A stretch of 33,433 nt of DNA from Bacteroidota bacterium (GCA_018971025.1 JAGWVE010000016.1:1-33433); one strand, 5' to 3'. Shown: positions 8,476 to 18,900, numbered from the stretch's first letter. Notes: generated by a model from the sequence alone, not told the origin. Translations and numbers: made by a program.

Positions 8476-8820
8476 TTAGTTTTTAGAATCTACGATTAAT
8501 GTTACATGATTGCTGCGCTTACGAACTCTGTAACCGCGGCCTTGTGGAGCTGGACGCATGCGTTTTAAAACACGGCCACCGTCTACAAATACAGTTTTTA
8601 CAATCAAGCTGCTATCTGCAGCACTTGCGCCATTGTTTTTTTGTTCCCAGTTGTTGATGGCACTTTTTAGCAATTTAGCCAAAGGTACTGCATTGTGCTG
8701 TGGGTGGAATTCTAGAATCGCCAAAGCTTTTTCTACTTCCATTCCACGGATCACATCAGCAAGCAAACGCATTTTGCGCGGCCCTGTTGGATAATTGTTC
8801 AGTTTAGCTACTGCTTCCAT
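8476..8820 (-). CDS. rplV: 50S ribosomal protein L22
   Basis: uL22, whose beta-hairpin lines the nascent-peptide exit tunnel and is a site of macrolide resistance changes in other bacteria. The 114-residue product has [24 protein letters not shown], the [12 protein letters not shown] helix and the hairpin with [21 protein letters not shown], which looks intact. ATG start, 50 bp after rpsS, 15 bp before rpsC. Confidence 0.98.
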   Translation of the reverse strand: MEAVAKLNNYPTGPRKMRLLADVIRGMEVEKALAILEFHPQHNAVPLAKLLKSAINNWEQKNNGASAADSSLIVKTVFVDGGRVLKRMRPAPQGRGYRVRKRSNHVTLIVDSKN

Positions 8821-8870
8821 TTCTTTTTAGTTTGACGTTTGAAGTAAACTTAAAGCTCACTTCTTACTGT

Positions 8871-9140
8871 TTATTTTTTAGTTCCTGCGTGTCCTCTGAA
8901 GTTACGAGTAGGTGAAAATTCACCCAATTTGTGACCTACCATGAATTCTGTTACATACACTGGAATAAATTTGTTTCCGTTGTGTACTGCAAAAGTGTGG
9001 CCAACAAAATCTGGGGTGATTGTACTTCTACGACTCCAAGTTTTGATTACGCCTTTCTTTGCTGAACCATCATTGATCGCTAAAACCTTTGTTTCAAGGT
9101 TGGCATCAACGTAAGGACCTTTTTTAATCGAACGACCCAT
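8871..9140 (-). CDS. rpsS: 30S ribosomal protein S19
   Basis: uS19, a 30S head protein contacting S13 and the A-site finger of the large subunit. The 89-residue product has [37 protein letters not shown] and the signature [22 protein letters not shown] start, 54 bp after rplB and 50 bp before rplV. Confidence 0.98.
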   Translation of the reverse strand: MGRSIKKGPYVDANLETKVLAINDGSAKKGVIKTWSRRSTITPDFVGHTFAVHNGNKFIPVYVTEFMVGHKLGEFSPTRNFRGHAGTKK

Positions 9141-9194
9141 ATTTATGAGTTAATTGAGTTATGATAAATATTATAATTTGAAAATGCTTTTTAA

Positions 9195-10034
9195 TTATTT
9201 AGCGAGCTTTTTACCGTCTCTGCGTTGGATAATTAATTTGTCACTTCCTTTTCCTTTTGTTCTTGTTTTTTCACCTTTTGCATACTTACCAGTTCTGCTA
9301 CGTGGGTGACCACCTGAAGCTCTACCTTCACCACCACCCATCGGGTGATCTACTGGGTTCATGGCTACACCACGAACGCGAGGGCGAATACCTTTCCAAC
9401 GATTCTTACCAGCTTTACCAGCAGTTTCGAGGTTATGATCACTATTAGAAACAACACCTACAGTAGCGTAACAATTGATCAAAACTTTACGAAGTTCGCC
9501 AGAAGGCATTTTTAATACTCCGTATTTTTCTTCTTTGTTCGCAAGCTGTGCAGATCCACCAGCACTGCGCACCATTTTACCACCTTGACCAGGTTGTAAT
9601 TCGATGTTGTGGATAGTGGTACCTAAAGGCATGCTCTTTAATGGAAGTGCGTTACCTAATTCTGGAGCAACAGCGTCACCAGCAATTACAGTTGCACCCA
9701 CTTGTAAACCTTGTGGAGCAATGATATAACGTTTTTCTCCGTCTGTGTATTGCAATAAAGCAATAAACGCTGTACGGTTTGGATCGTACTCGATAGATAC
9801 TACAGTAGCTGCAATATCACGTTTGTCTCTTTTGAAGTCAACGAGACGGTAATGATGCTTGCTTCCACCTCCCATGTAACGCATTACACGACGACCTTGG
9901 AAGTTACGGCCTGCCGTTTTCTTCTGTGGTTCTAACAAACTCTTTTCAGGTTTGTTGGTAGTAATTTCAGCATAAGCATTTCCAATTCTCCAGCGTGTTC
10001 CGGCAGTAATTGGTTTGTACTTTTTAAGTGGCAT
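9195..10034 (-). CDS. rplB: 50S ribosomal protein L2
   Basis: uL2, a core protein at the subunit interface needed for subunit association and peptidyl transferase assembly. The 279-residue product has the N-terminal RNA-binding domain ([21 protein letters not shown]), the KOW-like middle and the conserved C-terminal loop [21 protein letters not shown] with the His required for activity in E. coli. ATG start, 46 bp after rplW. Confidence 0.98.
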   Translation of the reverse strand: MPLKKYKPITAGTRWRIGNAYAEITTNKPEKSLLEPQKKTAGRNFQGRRVMRYMGGGSKHHYRLVDFKRDKRDIAATVVSIEYDPNRTAFIALLQYTDGEKRYIIAPQGLQVGATVIAGDAVAPELGNALPLKSMPLGTTIHNIELQPGQGGKMVRSAGGSAQLANKEEKYGVLKMPSGELRKVLINCYATVGVVSNSDHNLETAGKAGKNRWKGIRPRVRGVAMNPVDHPMGGGEGRASGGHPRSRTGKYAKGEKTRTKGKGSDKLIIQRRDGKKLAK

Positions 10035-10080
10035 TTTCTATTTGTTTAAATGCAGAATTCTCAGCTCTGCGTACTATAAA

Positions 10081-10380
10081 TTAAATATTTGCGTATAAAT
10101 CTATTGATTCGCCTTCGGCAACAGTAACGAATGCTTTTTTGTAAGCAGACTTCATACCTTGAATAAAACCAGCTTTTGTATAGCGTGCTTTATTTTTACC
10201 TGGAGCAACAGCAGTGTTTACATCTACAACAGTAACACCGTAGAAAGTTTCTACTGCTTTTTTAATTTCTAATTTGTTCGCCTTGCGATCTACTTTAAAA
10301 GCATACTTTCTCAAAGTTTCTTGTTGAGCGTTTGCTTTTTCAGTTAATATAGGCTTTATCAATACGTCGGTCGGTTTCAT
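10081..10380 (-). CDS. rplW: 50S ribosomal protein L23
   Basis: uL23, the docking site for trigger factor and SRP at the exit tunnel. The 99-residue product has DVLIKPILTEKANAQQE, KYAFKVDRKANKLEIKKAVE and the FYGVTVVDVNT segment typical of the family. ATG start at 10380, 30 bp after rplD and 46 bp before rplB. Confidence 0.97.
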   Translation of the reverse strand: MKPTDVLIKPILTEKANAQQETLRKYAFKVDRKANKLEIKKAVETFYGVTVVDVNTAVAPGKNKARYTKAGFIQGMKSAYKKAFVTVAEGESIDLYANI

Positions 10381-10410
10381 TTTATTTGTGTTGAAACGTT
10401 TCTAAAATTA

Positions 10411-11043
10411 TTATGCTGCTGCTTCCTCTTCTGTGAAGATTTTTGCAGTTGCTTCTGTGATTACTAATACGTCAGCGTTCATGATTTCGTATGTGTTGAT
10501 GTCAGCTAATAAACTGCTAGCAACATTAGGTACGTTACGTGTGCTTAAGTATAAATTATCATTGTATTCAGGTAAAACAAACAAAGACTTTTTATTAGAA
10601 AGGCTTAAGTTTTTCATTACCTCTACTAAAGTTTTTGTTTTAGGAACATCCATTGTGATGTCTTCAACAACAACGATTGCATTTTCTTTTGCTTTGTAAC
10701 TTAAAGCAGAAAGTTTAGCAAGGTCTTTAACTTTACGATTTAATTTAAAATCGTAAGAGTGTGGTTTTGGACCAAAAATGGTACCACCACCCTTGTATAA
10801 TGGGTTACGGATATTACCCTTACGAGCACCACCCGTTCCTTTTTGCTTGTGTAACTTACGGCTAGCACCTTGTACTTCTGCACGTGTTTTTACTTTGTGC
10901 GTACCAGTACGGCCCGCAGCTAAATATTGTTTTACAGCCAGGTAGATCACGTGATCATTTGGCTCGATACCGAAAATCTCAGCTGGTAATTCTACCGTTC
11001 TGCCGGTTTTCTGTCCTTTTATATTTAATACATCTACTTGCAT
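10411..11043 (-). CDS. rplD: 50S ribosomal protein L4
   Basis: uL4, an early-assembly protein whose long loop reaches the exit tunnel. In E. coli it also represses the S10 operon by acting on the leader before rpsJ. The 210-residue product has the loop (KLHKQKGTGGARKGNIRNPLYKG split around residues 67-90), GGGTIFGPKPHSYDF and the C-terminal NVPNVASSLLADINTYEIMNAD. ATG start, 22 bp after rplC. The only long leader-like sequence nearby lies between rpsJ and rplC rather than before rpsJ. Confidence 0.98.
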   Translation of the reverse strand: MQVDVLNIKGQKTGRTVELPAEIFGIEPNDHVIYLAVKQYLAAGRTGTHKVKTRAEVQGASRKLHKQKGTGGARKGNIRNPLYKGGGTIFGPKPHSYDFKLNRKVKDLAKLSALSYKAKENAIVVVEDITMDVPKTKTLVEVMKNLSLSNKKSLFVLPEYNDNLYLSTRNVPNVASSLLADINTYEIMNADVLVITEATAKIFTEEEAAA

Positions 11044-11065
11044 GATAATTTGGAATTAGGTGTTA

Positions 11066-11683
11066 TTACTTCTGGATTAAAACGATAGAACCATTGTGAC
11101 CAGGTACTGAACCAGTAACTAGGATATAATTCTTTTCAGGGAAAATTTTAACCACTTTAAGACCTTTCATTTTAACACGGTCTCCACCCATACGGCCGGC
11201 CATTCTCATGCCCTTGAATACGCGTGATGGATAAGAAGAACCACCGATAGATCCTGGTGCGCGTTGACGATCGTGCTGACCGTGTGATGCTTCACCAACA
11301 CCAGAAAATCCATGGCGCTTTACAACACCTTGGAAACCTTTACCCTTAGTGGTACCAACTATTTCAACTTCGTCACCTTCAGAAAAAATATCTAAAGTAA
11401 CGGTTTCGCCTAGTTGCTTTTCTATAGAATAATTACGGAATTCTTTTACGAATTTCTTAGCTGAAGTTTGGGCTTTTGCGTAGTGATTAAGCTCGGCTTT
11501 AGTTGCGTGCTTGTCTTTTTTGTCGCCAAATGCTAATTGAAGTGCAGTGTAACCATCAGTCTCCTGGGTTTTCACTTGTGTTACGGTACATGGACCAGCT
11601 TCAATGATGGTACAAGCCGTTTGCTTGCCATCTGCTTGGAAGATGCTGGTCATCCCGATTTTTTTACCAATAATACCTTTCAT
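11066..11683 (-). CDS. rplC: 50S ribosomal protein L3
   Basis: uL3, one of the two assembly-initiator proteins, whose loop approaches the peptidyl transferase centre. The 205-residue product starts [19 protein letters not shown] and has the family signature [20 protein letters not shown], followed by [22 protein letters not shown] chose the ATG at 11683 rather than the TTG at 11707, because the extra eight residues (MRGINRNT) have no place in the family. It is separated from rpsJ by 327 bp, an unusual distance. Confidence 0.98.
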   Translation of the reverse strand: MKGIIGKKIGMTSIFQADGKQTACTIIEAGPCTVTQVKTQETDGYTALQLAFGDKKDKHATKAELNHYAKAQTSAKKFVKEFRNYSIEKQLGETVTLDIFSEGDEVEIVGTTKGKGFQGVVKRHGFSGVGEASHGQHDRQRAPGSIGGSSYPSRVFKGMRMAGRMGGDRVKMKGLKVVKIFPEKNYILVTGSVPGHNGSIVLIQK

Positions 11684-12010
11684 CGTGTTGCGGTTTATGC
11701 CCCGCAAAGGTTATAGAGGACATCCTGCCGATGAAAGCGGGATTCAATCCTTGTTTGCCACCGACCTTTTCCTTTGTTTTCAATTTGTTGTAGTAACAAT
11801 TGAAGCGGAAGTACCGGTAGTAAACAAACCTCGAAGGGCCTGTTTATATGTATGATTTACGCGCATTGTGCGAGCAAACCTTTTTATTTTTATCAGAGCT
11901 GTTTTCCAAAAACCCATTTTTGAAAATGAATGTTTGTTGACAGTTGACGAATTTATAAGAACTCTTGTTGATGGTTTGTCTTAGGCGGCTAAGCAGGCTA
12001 AGACAGCTTA
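11684..12010. other. Long structured spacer between rpsJ and rplC
   Basis: This 327-bp gap holds no recognised gene. On the minus strand, in order of transcription, it has competing inverted repeats right after the rpsJ stop and an open frame of 45 codons (11917-11780, starting MGFWKTALIKIKRF, basic, no known family). It then has a weak -7-like AAGGTTTG (11875-11882) without a -33 box at normal spacing, an inverted repeat near 11781-11806, and another AACCTTTG at 11705-11712 just before rplC. It could be a leader controlling rplC-rplD onward. Confidence 0.5.
11978..12010 (-). promoter_or_regulatory. Competing inverted repeats after rpsJ
   Basis: GTCTTAG at 11978-11984 pairs with CTAAGAC at 11998-12004 (perfect 7 bp, 13-base loop). 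The overlapping pair 11990-11994 with 12006-12010 (TAAGC/GCTTA) cannot form at the same time. No T run follows. Mutually exclusive helices directly after the rpsJ stop resemble an attenuator or processing element. Confidence 0.3.
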
Positions 12011-12316
12011 TCAGGCTTTGATCTCAACTTCAACACCAGAAGGCAAGTCTAATTTACTTAGCGCATCTACTGTTTTTGAAGAAGACGTGTAGATATCCAA
12101 CAAACGCTTATGCGTTGCAAGTTGGAATTGCTCACGGCTTTTCTTATTTACGTGTGGTGAACGAAGAACAGTAAAGATTCTTTTGTGTGTTGGCAAAGGA
12201 ATAGGACCTGTTACTACGGCACCTGTGCTGCGTACAGTTTTTACGATTTTTTCCGCAGATTTATCTACTAGATTGTGATCGTAAGATTGTAATTTGATTC
12301 TGATTCGTTGAGACAT
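12011..12316 (-). CDS. rpsJ: 30S ribosomal protein S10
   Basis: uS10, a 30S head protein and, as NusE, a partner of NusB and NusG in antitermination and transcription-translation coupling. The 101-residue product [18 protein letters not shown], with [28 protein letters not shown] and HKRLLDIY, is full length. I chose the ATG at 12316. An in-frame TTG at 12349 would overlap the promoter -7 element. It is the first gene of the S10 cluster, with its own promoter and the fusA terminator upstream, and is followed by a 327-bp spacer. Confidence 0.98.
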   Translation of the reverse strand: MSQRIRIKLQSYDHNLVDKSAEKIVKTVRSTGAVVTGPIPLPTHKRIFTVLRSPHVNKKSREQFQLATHKRLLDIYTSSSKTVDALSKLDLPSGVEVEIKA

Positions 12317-12346
12317 AGTCGAAACCCAATTTTCTGATTGGGGTTG

Positions 12347-12377
12347 CAAAGGTAAGGGACTGTTATCAGATGGTCAA
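12347..12377 (-). promoter_or_regulatory. Promoter for rpsJ and the S10 cluster
   Basis: The minus strand carries TTG (12377-12375), 20 bases, then TACCTTTG (12354-12347), matching the Bacteroidota vegetative consensus TTTG/TAnnTTTG. The start codon lies about 30 bases downstream, so the leader would be short, with transcription starting near 12340. Confidence 0.75.
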
Positions 12378-12427
12378 GAAAAAAACAATAATTTTTAAGA
12401 AAAAAGCAGTTTTTTTTCAAAATACTT

Positions 12428-12465
12428 AAAAAAACAGGCCCCACTCCGGTTTGGAGCAGGGCCTG
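12428..12465 (-). terminator. Intrinsic terminator after fusA
   Basis: A 7-bp G+C-rich stem (12435-12441 with 12459-12465) is extended by a further 4 bp (12444-12447 with 12453-12456) past a 2x2 internal loop, with a 5-base tip. Seven T residues follow on the minus strand (12434-12428). It lies 37 bp beyond the fusA stop and separates fusA from the rpsJ promoter. Confidence 0.85.
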
Positions 12466-12502
12466 GGCTTTAAAACACTTATAAATCAATAAGATAGATA
12501 TC

Positions 12503-14653
12503 TTATTCTTCTATTTTAACTTTACCCTTGTTTTTCGCCATTACCTCTTCAGCAATGTTGTTTGGTGCTGGGTTGTAATGAGAGAACTCCATGGTTGAAG
12601 TAGCACGACCTGAAGACAATGAACGAAGTTGGGTTACATAACCAAACATTTCGCTAAGTGGCACTTTCGCCTTGATAACCTGTAAGTTAGCACGGCTGTC
12701 CATACCTTCAAGCATACCACGACGACGGTTTAAGTCACCGGTAACGTCTCCCATGTACTGATCTGGGGTTAATACCTCTACTTTCATGATTGGCTCTAGT
12801 AAAGTTGGTTTAGCTTTACGACCAGCTTCACGGAATGCAGATTTAGCACACAATTCGAAAGACATTGAGTCAGAATCCACATCGTGGTAAGAACCATCAA
12901 ATACACGCACTTTCATGTTGTTAACAGGGTAACCTGCTAAAACACCTGTACCCATTGAAGTTTCAAAACCTTTTTGGATTGCTGGAACAAATTCTTTAGG
13001 GATAGATCCACCAAATAAATCGTTTACGAATTGGAAATGCTTGCCTTCGTTTTCTTTTAACCACTCTTCGTCTGCAGGTCCGATTGTAAATTGAATATCG
13101 GCGAATTTACCACGACCACCTGATTGCTTCTTAAGCACTTCACGGTGCTCAACAGTAGTGCCAAATGATTCTTTGTAAGCAACCTGTGGTGCACCTTGGT
13201 TTACTTCCACTTTGAATTCACGACGCATACGGTCAATGATAATTTCTAAGTGTAATTCACCCATACCTCTTAAGATGGTTTGACCTGTATCTTCGTCTGT
13301 GTTTACACGAAGTGTTGGATCTTCTTCCACTAATTTAGCAATGGCCATACCCATTTTATCAACGTCTGCTTGCGTTTTAGGCTCAACAGCTACCGCGATA
13401 ACGGGCTCAGGAATAAACATATTTTCTAGGGTGATTGGATGGTTCTCATCACATAAAGTATCACCAGTTTTGATTTCTTTAAAACCTACCGCTGCTGCGA
13501 TATCACCTGCTTCAATAAAGTCTACAGGGTTTTGTTTGTTCGCAAACATTTTCATGATACGAGAGATACGCTCTTTTTTACCACTACGTACGTTGAGTAC
13601 ATAAGAGCCCGCATCTAAGTGACCAGAATAACATCTGAAGAATGCTAAACGTCCTACGAAAGGATCGGTCATGATTTTAAATGCAAGTGCAGCAAATGGT
13701 TCTTTAGCATCAGGCTTACGCGTGATAACAGCACCTGTATCTGGATCTGTACCTTGGGTATCTTCTACATCGATTGGAGAAGGCAGGTAACGACATACCG
13801 CATCAAGAGCAGTTTGTACACCTTTATTTTTGAATGAAGATCCACACATCATTGGAACGATACTTAAATCGATACAAGCTTTACGGATGGCTTCATGTAC
13901 TTCGTCTTCAGAAATAGAATCTGGATTTTCGAAGAATTTCTCCATTAATTTATCGTCATATTCTGCAACAGCTTCAATCAAATTCTGTCTCCAGAATTCA
14001 ACGTCTTCTTTCATATCAGCAGGTACTTCAATTTCATCAAAAGTCATACCTTCTGTTTCCATATGCCAGATGATACCTTTCATTTTGATTAAATCCACAA
14101 CACCTGTGAAATTATCTTCGGCACCAATTGGTAATTGAAGGGGTACTGCTTTAGCACCTAACATTTCTTTTACTTGGTTAACCACCATTAAAAAGTCTGC
14201 ACCAGCACGGTCCATTTTGTTAACGAAACCAATACGTGGAACTTTATAACGGTTTGCTTGACGCCATACTGTTTCTGATTGTGGTTCTACCCCATCAACT
14301 GCAGAGAAAAGTGCAATCAAACCATCTAATACACGCATAGAACGCTCTACCTCTACGGTAAAATCCACGTGACCCGGAGTATCGATGATATTGAAATAAT
14401 AACTTTTTGTATTAGCATCCGCCTTACCTTTTACAGTAGGAAAATTCCATTGGCAGCTAACCGCAGCAGAAGTAATGGTAATACCTCTTTCTTTTTCTTG
14501 CTCCATCCAATCGGTTGTAGCAGCACCATCGTGCACTTCACCAATTTTATGAATCATACCTGTGTAGCGCAAGATACGCTCTGTTGTAGTGGTTTTACCT
14601 GCATCGATGTGTGCGGCGATACCAAAGTTTCTTTGAAATTTCAAGTCAGCCAT
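12503..14653 (-). CDS. fusA: Translation elongation factor G
   Basis: GTPase that moves tRNA and mRNA through the ribosome after peptide bond formation and, with RRF, recycles ribosomes. The 716-residue product has all G-domain motifs: AHIDAGKT at residues 14-21, [14 protein letters not shown] and NKMDRAGAD. The domain IV and V sequences follow ([34 protein letters not shown]). The ATG at 14653 is the family start. Terminators lie both upstream and downstream and a promoter-like element lies before it, so it appears to be transcribed alone. No tuf gene follows. Confidence 0.98.
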   Translation of the reverse strand: MADLKFQRNFGIAAHIDAGKTTTTERILRYTGMIHKIGEVHDGAATTDWMEQEKERGITITSAAVSCQWNFPTVKGKADANTKSYYFNIIDTPGHVDFTVEVERSMRVLDGLIALFSAVDGVEPQSETVWRQANRYKVPRIGFVNKMDRAGADFLMVVNQVKEMLGAKAVPLQLPIGAEDNFTGVVDLIKMKGIIWHMETEGMTFDEIEVPADMKEDVEFWRQNLIEAVAEYDDKLMEKFFENPDSISEDEVHEAIRKACIDLSIVPMMCGSSFKNKGVQTALDAVCRYLPSPIDVEDTQGTDPDTGAVITRKPDAKEPFAALAFKIMTDPFVGRLAFFRCYSGHLDAGSYVLNVRSGKKERISRIMKMFANKQNPVDFIEAGDIAAAVGFKEIKTGDTLCDENHPITLENMFIPEPVIAVAVEPKTQADVDKMGMAIAKLVEEDPTLRVNTDEDTGQTILRGMGELHLEIIIDRMRREFKVEVNQGAPQVAYKESFGTTVEHREVLKKQSGGRGKFADIQFTIGPADEEWLKENEGKHFQFVNDLFGGSIPKEFVPAIQKGFETSMGTGVLAGYPVNNMKVRVFDGSYHDVDSDSMSFELCAKSAFREAGRKAKPTLLEPIMKVEVLTPDQYMGDVTGDLNRRRGMLEGMDSRANLQVIKAKVPLSEMFGYVTQLRSLSSGRATSTMEFSHYNPAPNNIAEEVMAKNKGKVKIEE

Positions 14654-14711
14654 AATAGTGCTTGTTTTTTAAGTTTTGCTTGAGGAAACAGTTCCCCAAT
14701 TTTTGAGGCGG

Positions 14712-14719
14712 CAAAGGTA
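14712..14719 (-). promoter_or_regulatory. Promoter -7 element for fusA
   Basis: TACCTTTG on the minus strand, identical to the rpsJ and rpsL elements, lies 58 bases before the fusA start and beyond the rpsG terminator. The -33 region 19 bases upstream is only a T run (near 14739-14743), so this half of the promoter is weak. Confidence 0.6.
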
Positions 14720-14775
14720 ATAATTATACCAATTGGAAAAAGGTTTCCGGTGTAATTTATTAATTAATTATGCAC

Positions 14776-14806
14776 AAAAAAAGCCCCAAACCTAAGTTTG
14801 GGGCTT
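14776..14806 (-). terminator. Intrinsic terminator after rpsG
   Basis: A perfect 11-bp stem (14781-14791 with 14796-14806) with a 4-base loop is followed on the minus strand by a T run, 21 bp after the rpsG stop. It separates the rpsL-rpsG unit from fusA. Confidence 0.9.
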
Positions 14807-14827
14807 ATATAAGCAGTTTGTTTAAAA

Positions 14828-15295
14828 TTAAACTTTGAAGTGAGAGAACGCTTTGTTCGCTTCAGCCATACGGTGTGTATCTTCTTTCTTTTTGAAAGCA
14901 GCACCTTCACCCTTGCTAGCAGCTAACATTTCGTTCGCTAATTTGTCGGCCATGGTACGACCATTTCTTTCACGGCTGTAACGGATTAACCATTTCATGC
15001 TCAATGAAATCTTACGATCCGCACGTACTTCTGAAGGAATTTGGAAAGTAGCACCACCAATACGACGGCTACGTACTTCAACAGCAGGCGTTACATTTGC
15101 AACGGCTCTTTTCCATACTTCATATCCATCTTCACCGGTCATTTTTGTAACCTTGTCTACTGCATCATAGAAAATGTTGATAGCAGTACTTTTTTTACCC
15201 TGCCACATTAAGTTATTAATGAAACGAGTAACCAATTTATCATTGAAACGTCCATCAGGAGCTAGGGGTAATTTTTTGGCTTGTGCTTTACGCAT
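14828..15295 (-). CDS. rpsG: 30S ribosomal protein S7
   Basis: uS7, the primary assembly protein of the 30S head, contacting E-site tRNA and mRNA. The 155-residue product shows MRKAQAKKLPLAPDGRFND, LVTRFINNLMWQGKKSTA, the RRIGGATFQIPSEVR signature and RNGRTMADKLANEMLAASKGEG. ATG start, 41 bp after rpsL. Unlike the classical str operon, a strong terminator follows, so fusA is a separate unit. Confidence 0.98.
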   Translation of the reverse strand: MRKAQAKKLPLAPDGRFNDKLVTRFINNLMWQGKKSTAINIFYDAVDKVTKMTGEDGYEVWKRAVANVTPAVEVRSRRIGGATFQIPSEVRADRKISLSMKWLIRYSRERNGRTMADKLANEMLAASKGEGAAFKKKEDTHRMAEANKAFSHFKV

Positions 15296-15336
15296 GTGAT
15301 CTACTTATTAGCTTTTTTGTAATAATTTTTTAGAGA

Positions 15337-15717
15337 CTATTTTTTAGCCTTTTCTTTTTTAGTACCGTACTTAGAACGAGACTGCTTACGGTCTTTCACA
15401 CCTGCAGTATCGAGGCTACCACGAACAATGTGATAACGCACACCTGGTAAGTCTTTTACACGACCACCACGGATTAATACGATTGAGTGTTCTTGTAAGT
15501 TATGACCTTCACCTGGGATGTAGGCAATAACCTCAATTTTGTTTGTCAAACGCACTTTCGCTACTTTACGTAGGGCAGAGTTTGGCTTTTTAGGCGTTGT
15601 CGTATACACCCTGGTACATACACCACGACGTTGCGGACACGCATCTAAAGCCCTAGACTTACTTTTAGCCCTGATTATTTCACGACCTTTTCTAACTAAT
15701 TGCTGTATTGTAGGCAT
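15337..15717 (-). CDS. rpsL: 30S ribosomal protein S12
   Basis: uS12, at the decoding centre, controls translational accuracy. The 126-residue product has [65 protein letters not shown] and a lysine-rich end. The lysines where streptomycin-resistance changes occur in other bacteria (in TPKKPNS and GRVKDLPG) are wild type, so the sequence predicts no target-based resistance. ATG start; first gene of a two-gene unit with rpsG, with a good promoter 27 bp upstream. Confidence 0.98.
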   Translation of the reverse strand: MPTIQQLVRKGREIIRAKSKSRALDACPQRRGVCTRVYTTTPKKPNSALRKVAKVRLTNKIEVIAYIPGEGHNLQEHSIVLIRGGRVKDLPGVRYHIVRGSLDTAGVKDRKQSRSKYGTKKEKAKK

Positions 15718-15743
15718 TCTAAACCGTTTAAAATTTCGGACGG

Positions 15744-15773
15744 CAAAGGTAATGGCTGGAACTGAAAAATCAA
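15744..15773 (-). promoter_or_regulatory. Promoter for rpsL-rpsG
   Basis: The minus strand has TTG (15773-15771, within a TTTTTG run), 19 bases, then TACCTTTG (15751-15744), a close match to the Bacteroidota consensus. The rpsL start is 26 bases further, giving a leader of about 20 bases. Confidence 0.75.
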
Positions 15774-15811
15774 AAAGTTTTAAAAAGTTTTCTTAAACTA
15801 GACGTAAAATA

Positions 15812-15873
15812 TTGATTTTCAGGGCAAATACAGGGCTATAAAAGGAGTAAATACTTGATTTGAAGGGCAAATA
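15812..15873. repeat. Pair of 19-bp direct repeats in the rpsL / secreted-protein intergenic region
   Basis: Bases 15812-15830 and 15855-15873 share 17 of 19 positions (TTGATTT, two differing bases, AGGGCAAATA). They are offset by 43 bp, about four helical turns. A third partial copy of the first seven bases occurs at 15890. They lie between divergent genes and could be operator sites for either. Confidence 0.5.
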
Positions 15874-15928
15874 AAAGAAAGCTATCTGATTGATTTAGAT
15901 TGTTTAGCCAAAAATAATCGCCTTTTTT

Positions 15929-18900
15929 ATGCTTATTTCCACGTTTTACAGGTTCCGGATGCTACAATATTTTGCAAAGGCTTGTACCATAGCTATTTTA
16001 ATCATCAGCTCCACAAAAATCGTTTATGCGCAAATTTCCAGCGCCCCAAACAGTTACCCCTACCCTGCAGTAAACTTTGAATACACCCAAAACTTTTCCA
16101 ATTTACCATTGGCTAGTACCTATGTAAGTGGCATAACCGGCAAGGGACCCTACTTTTTAGGGAGCATACATACGGGACTTACAGGTTTATTTATTGCACA
16201 AACAAGTGGTAGTAATACAGCCCTCAATTTTGCCACCAGTTCCGGATCCAATGCCACGAGTGGTATTTTTAGTTACGGACCTGCAACTGGAGCTACAAAC
16301 GCTGCTACCAGAGGTTTAGGAAGCCTTGCAAGCAGTGCAGGAAGCTATGTTTTTGGCATCACATTTACCAATACTTCAAATACAATCATAGAACAATTTG
16401 AAATAGCATTTGTAGCCGCTCAGTGGCGTAAAGGCGGCAGCGGTAAAGCAAATGAATGGACCTTTTCTTATGCAACGAGTACGACAAATAATGTTGTAGA
16501 TACACTCACAAAAAAAGATACAACGCTCAATTTTTTTTCGGTGCAAACAAGCACGGGAACGACAGCCCTCAACGGACTTTTAGCCATCAATCAACAACAA
16601 AAAAAAGACACCCTTTTTAACATCAACTGGAAGCCTGGCGAACAACTTATTTTAAAATGGCAAGACAAAGATGATATCGGAAATGATGATGGCATGGCGC
16701 TGCAACAATTAATTTGCAAAGCACTAACCATGCCTGATAATACCGCCCCCACTGTGTTTGAGATTATACCACCTGTATCAAAAACATATACCACAGGCGA
16801 TACACTTACGGCTATAGTTATATTTTCAGAACCCTGCTTTTTAAACAGCAGTGCATTGAATCCATACTTAGTAGCCACCATTTCAGACAGTGCAAAAAAC
16901 CTGGTATACACCAAAGGTTCAGGCAGCAACAAATGGCATTTTTCGTATGTCATTACAAGTGGTGACCTCGTAAAAAATGGCCTACAAATCTATCCCCAAA
17001 TTAATAGTGATACCAGCGCCATTAGAGACGCGGCATTCAATTATTGCAACGGAAAAATAGTAAGCAACACCCGTTTTTTGCAAGTCAAAATTGACGCAGT
17101 GGCACCCACTTTTATTGATACTAGTACCCTGCGCTTACACAGCTGCAACAGCCCTGTAACCATAGCTTTTACAGCTTTAGGCGTGACGCAAACAGATAGC
17201 AGCGAAATAATAATTTGGAAATTAAAACTAGCTCCTACGCAGGGGGAAATTTTGGGCTTACCGTTTTCGAAGAAAACGGTAAGCGATAGTTCTTATCCCA
17301 AAACCCTGACGTTTATTCCTTACAACTCATTTGTAGGAATAGACAGCGCCATTATAGAAATATCGGATGGCATGAACAACCGTTTTAAAACAATATTTTT
17401 TATACGAGATAGTGAAATTGTGAACAATACAATCATTGGAAATCAAATCATTTGCAAGGGTTTTGCACCCACAGCGATTACTGGCAGCAACCTAGCAAAC
17501 ACAAGCTATAGTTGGCTTTACAAAGAAGATACAGCAACAAATTTTAAACCAGCTATATATAATAACAATGCGTACAATTACCAATCTGGCACTTTACTAA
17601 ACAGTACATTATTTAAAAGAATTGTAAGCCGTTTTTCATGCATAGATACCAGCAACGCTATTCGTATTCAGGTAAAAAATAGTGGACTTTGGATGGGCGC
17701 CAATAATGCATTATGGCAAATAGGTAGTAATTGGTGTGGTGGCTTAGTGCCAGATAGCAGCACCCATGTTCTAGTGCAACAAGGCAGTCAAATTATTATT
17801 GGTGATGCATTCCCAAACACATCATGCATAGCGAAAACAATAACAATAGATAGCAATGCTAGCATCACTGTAAACAGCACATTACATTGGCCCGAAGCAG
17901 TATTAGGCAATGGCTTTATCGATGCTGCGGAGGGAAGTATTTACATAGAAAATGACAGTGCGGTTATCAGTCCAAACATTTTCAAAAATAACCTGATTTT
18001 TAATTTGATCATTGACACAAAAAATAAAATAACGTTTGTAGACTCTTTAGTTATTGCAAATAGTCTCACCATTTTTAATGGCGTTTTACAAGCTAAACAT
18101 TTAATTCTTTTACATGCTGCACAAATAAACAGCTCTGGCAACAACACACAAATAATAGCACCCGCTACTGTATACAAAAAATATGATTTAATGGATGGGC
18201 AAACCAAATTATTGTCACTCCCATTTTCAAATATTTCTAGTTTACAAAGCTTTAAAAATAGCATTGCCATAACAGGTAAAGGTGGCCATACCAAAGGGTT
18301 TGACAGCGCCATCCACGAAAATGCATCCGCGTATTTTTTAGATATCACATCAAATAATAATGGGCAATTATCATACAAGCCCTTTACAAAAATGGACAGT
18401 AGCAACCTACAACCCAATAGCGCTTTAAAAATTTGGCTGTACCCTGGCAATGCTGGCGTTATAACAGAAACACCTTTTGTAGTTTCAAAAAAACAGGACA
18501 CCACCATACACCTAATGGCAGTTGGCATACCGCAACATGGACCTCTCGAAATAAACTTTCCTTCCTACCCTTTAACACGGTATTATTTAACTGGCAACCC
18601 CTACCCTGCTGCCATAGATATGAGCAAAATAACAAGTAGCAGTAGTATTGGAAAGTATTACTGGTACTGGGATGCAGGCCTTGGCACCAGCGGTAATTAT
18701 ACAGCGGGCGCCTTTAGGCATCCAAGGGTTGTTGAAAAACTAGAAGGGTTTATTATTAAAAATACGGCAGCCACTAGCGGATATTTATTTTATGAAGAGC
18801 GCACCAAAATAAATGTAAATGATACCATCAACACAACCAGTTACCAACAGGAATATGCACATATGCGCTTTCAATTTATGCAGGAAAACAATGTGCTGGA

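Noticed and set aside
11684..11707. Eight-residue N-terminal extension of L3 from a TTG
   Set aside because: L3 proteins begin at MKGIIGKK; an ATG is present there.
11930..11950. TTGACAGTTGACG resembling a sigma-70 -35 box on the plus strand
   Set aside because: No matching -10 element or gene follows on that strand, and Bacteroidota use a different consensus.
12317..12349. Eleven-residue N-terminal extension of S10 from a TTG
   Set aside because: The TTG overlaps the promoter -7 element, so it would not be in the mRNA; S10 starts at MSQRIRIKL.
13299..14683. Several 100-codon plus-strand frames opposite fusA
   Set aside because: All are antisense to the full-length EF-G gene and lack any recognisable domain.
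15337..15717. Streptomycin-resistance change in S12
   Set aside because: The lysines in TPKKPNS and GRVKDLPG are wild type.
17941..18528. 195-codon open frame on the minus strand
   Set aside because: It lies wholly inside the plus-strand secreted protein gene, whose signal peptide and sorting domain confirm its frame; the antisense product is Cys/Leu-rich without domain pattern.
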